From an uncultured Collinsella sp. (GTDB lineage Bacteria; Actinomycetota; Coriobacteriia; Coriobacteriales; Coriobacteriaceae), in NCBI GenBank assembly GCA_900544095.1, contig UQTV01000001.1, positions 434,001-498,000 of the forward strand: a stretch of 64,000 nucleotides of DNA, in the 5' to 3' direction. The translations under genes were made by a program, and so were the position numbers. Below the pieces are notes generated by a model. That model was not told the origin of the DNA. It did no database searches and worked only from the letters and a program-made list of their open reading frames with translations. This document shows, one piece after another, positions 63,454-64,000 of this stretch. The stretch's first letter is position 1. Each line of letters begins with the position of its first letter.

Positions 63454-63557
63454 GGGCCAACCTCCTTTTTTGAATATCAGCGAGTGTAGCCCCAAATGAC
63501 ATCGTCACCGTATCAAAATTTGAATCGCAACAGGAAGCGACAAAGCGACGCAAACCC

Positions 63558-64000
63558 CTACCCCGCCTCGCGCATCCAGCGATCGAACGTCCCCACGCAC
63601 ACGCCCAGGCACTTTGCTGCCTGGCTGCGGGTAATATCGCCCGCCTCATAGCTATCGCGTACCAGATCAAACTGAGGAGGGCACGGCTTGCGAGGTCGAC
63701 CGAAACGGACCCCTCGCGCCCGCGCCGCTGCAATTCCCTCCGCTTGGCGCCGATGGATATTCTCGCGCTCCACCTGCGCCACGTAGCTCAGCAGTTGCAG
63801 CACAATATCGGCAATCAGGGTATTAGTCACATCCGGCGTGCCGCTTGCCCTGGCGCGCGTGTCAAGCAATGGCATGTCCAACACCACAATGGCAACCCCG
63901 AGCTCCTTGGTAATGCGACGCCATTCCTCAAGAATCTCGGAGTAATTACGACCAAGTCGGTCGATAGAAAGCACCACCAGCACGTCCCCGTCTCCCAGGA
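63558..64000 (-). CDS. Serine recombinase (resolvase/invertase), N-terminus cut by the window edge
   Basis: About 147 residues are visible. GDGDVLVVLSIDRLGRNYSEILEEWRRI is the conserved catalytic-domain segment with the active-site arginine. VLQLLSYVAQVERENIHRRQAEGIAAARARGVRFGRPRK is the E-helix and hinge. The C-terminal SYEAGDITRSQAAKCLGVCVGTFDRWMREAG is an HTH_7-type DNA-binding domain. The catalytic serine lies beyond base 64000. The small size fits Tn3-type resolvases or DNA invertases rather than large serine integrases. It may mark the edge of a mobile element outside the window. Confidence 0.92.
   Translation of the reverse strand, partial: LGDGDVLVVLSIDRLGRNYSEILEEWRRITKELGVAIVVLDMPLLDTRARASGTPDVTNTLIADIVLQLLSYVAQVERENIHRRQAEGIAAARARGVRFGRPRKPCPPQFDLVRDSYEAGDITRSQAAKCLGVCVGTFDRWMREAG

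Overview
The window looks like chromosome from a strict anaerobe of the actinobacterial class Coriobacteriia, most likely Collinsella or a close relative. This is inferred from gene content and the high, even GC of most genes; no rRNA or marker phylogeny was available. Most genes lie on the minus strand in short operons. Both window edges cut a gene: dnaE (3' end missing, left) and a serine recombinase (5' end missing, right). There is no rRNA, CRISPR-cas or prophage module. Two tRNAs (Glu-CTC, Gln-CTG) sit at 56.7-56.9 kb.

Layout. 0-4.1 kb: dnaE, a lower-GC MFS transporter and a frameshifted DUF3284 gene. 4.2-11 kb: addA/addB recombination helicase-nuclease. 11.2-15.2 kb: a TrpR-like YerC regulator, a four-TM holin-family protein, an Rrf2 regulator divergent from cysK, then mnmA. 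15.2-24.5 kb: a single-chain HTH-HipA-like kinase, an M42 peptidase, an iron alcohol dehydrogenase, an AT-rich islet with a LURP-one-like gene, YoaK, the radical-SAM protein YgiQ, a CPBP protease and an orphan DinJ-like antitoxin. 24.7-30.8 kb: a fused permease-ATPase ABC transporter with its lipoprotein, next to an [FeFe] hydrogenase and an NADH/NADPH-linked partner (NuoF C-terminal cluster domain fused to a GltD-like flavoprotein). 31-35.6 kb: an alpha-glucoside PTS operon (EIIA, BglG antiterminator, EIIBC, GH4 phospho-glucosidase) with a candidate antiterminator RNA. 35.9-42.4 kb: RGG-tailed DEAD helicase, copA-copZ-csoR copper island and a zinc-ribbon membrane protein. 42.5-54 kb: amidohydrolase, an unrecognised protein, gltD-gltB, gpmA, mntH. 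54.3-57.6 kb: rubredoxin, flavin reductase, smpB, a TPR protein, tRNAs and a hypothetical gene. 57.8-64 kb: an ArsC-like protein, a MurNAc salvage cluster (murR-murQ-murP-mupG), a VanZ-like protein and the recombinase.

The most unusual signal is non-coding. Seven copies of a palindromic repeat, each exactly 57 bp (15-bp arms, 27-bp centre), occur between genes. Six form three doublets, all with an exact 23-bp spacer (80-bp period) although the spacer sequences differ. A second, unrelated palindromic family forms a three-unit array of exact 46-bp units with exact 16-bp spacers (62-bp period). Further intergenic structures are a 129-bp near-palindrome, a 22-bp-arm inverted repeat, a REP-like family with a GGGACGTTCCTT core, and a 14-bp motif shared by the dnaE and ygiQ upstream regions. 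The fixed spacing of two independent palindrome families is the feature I would follow up first.
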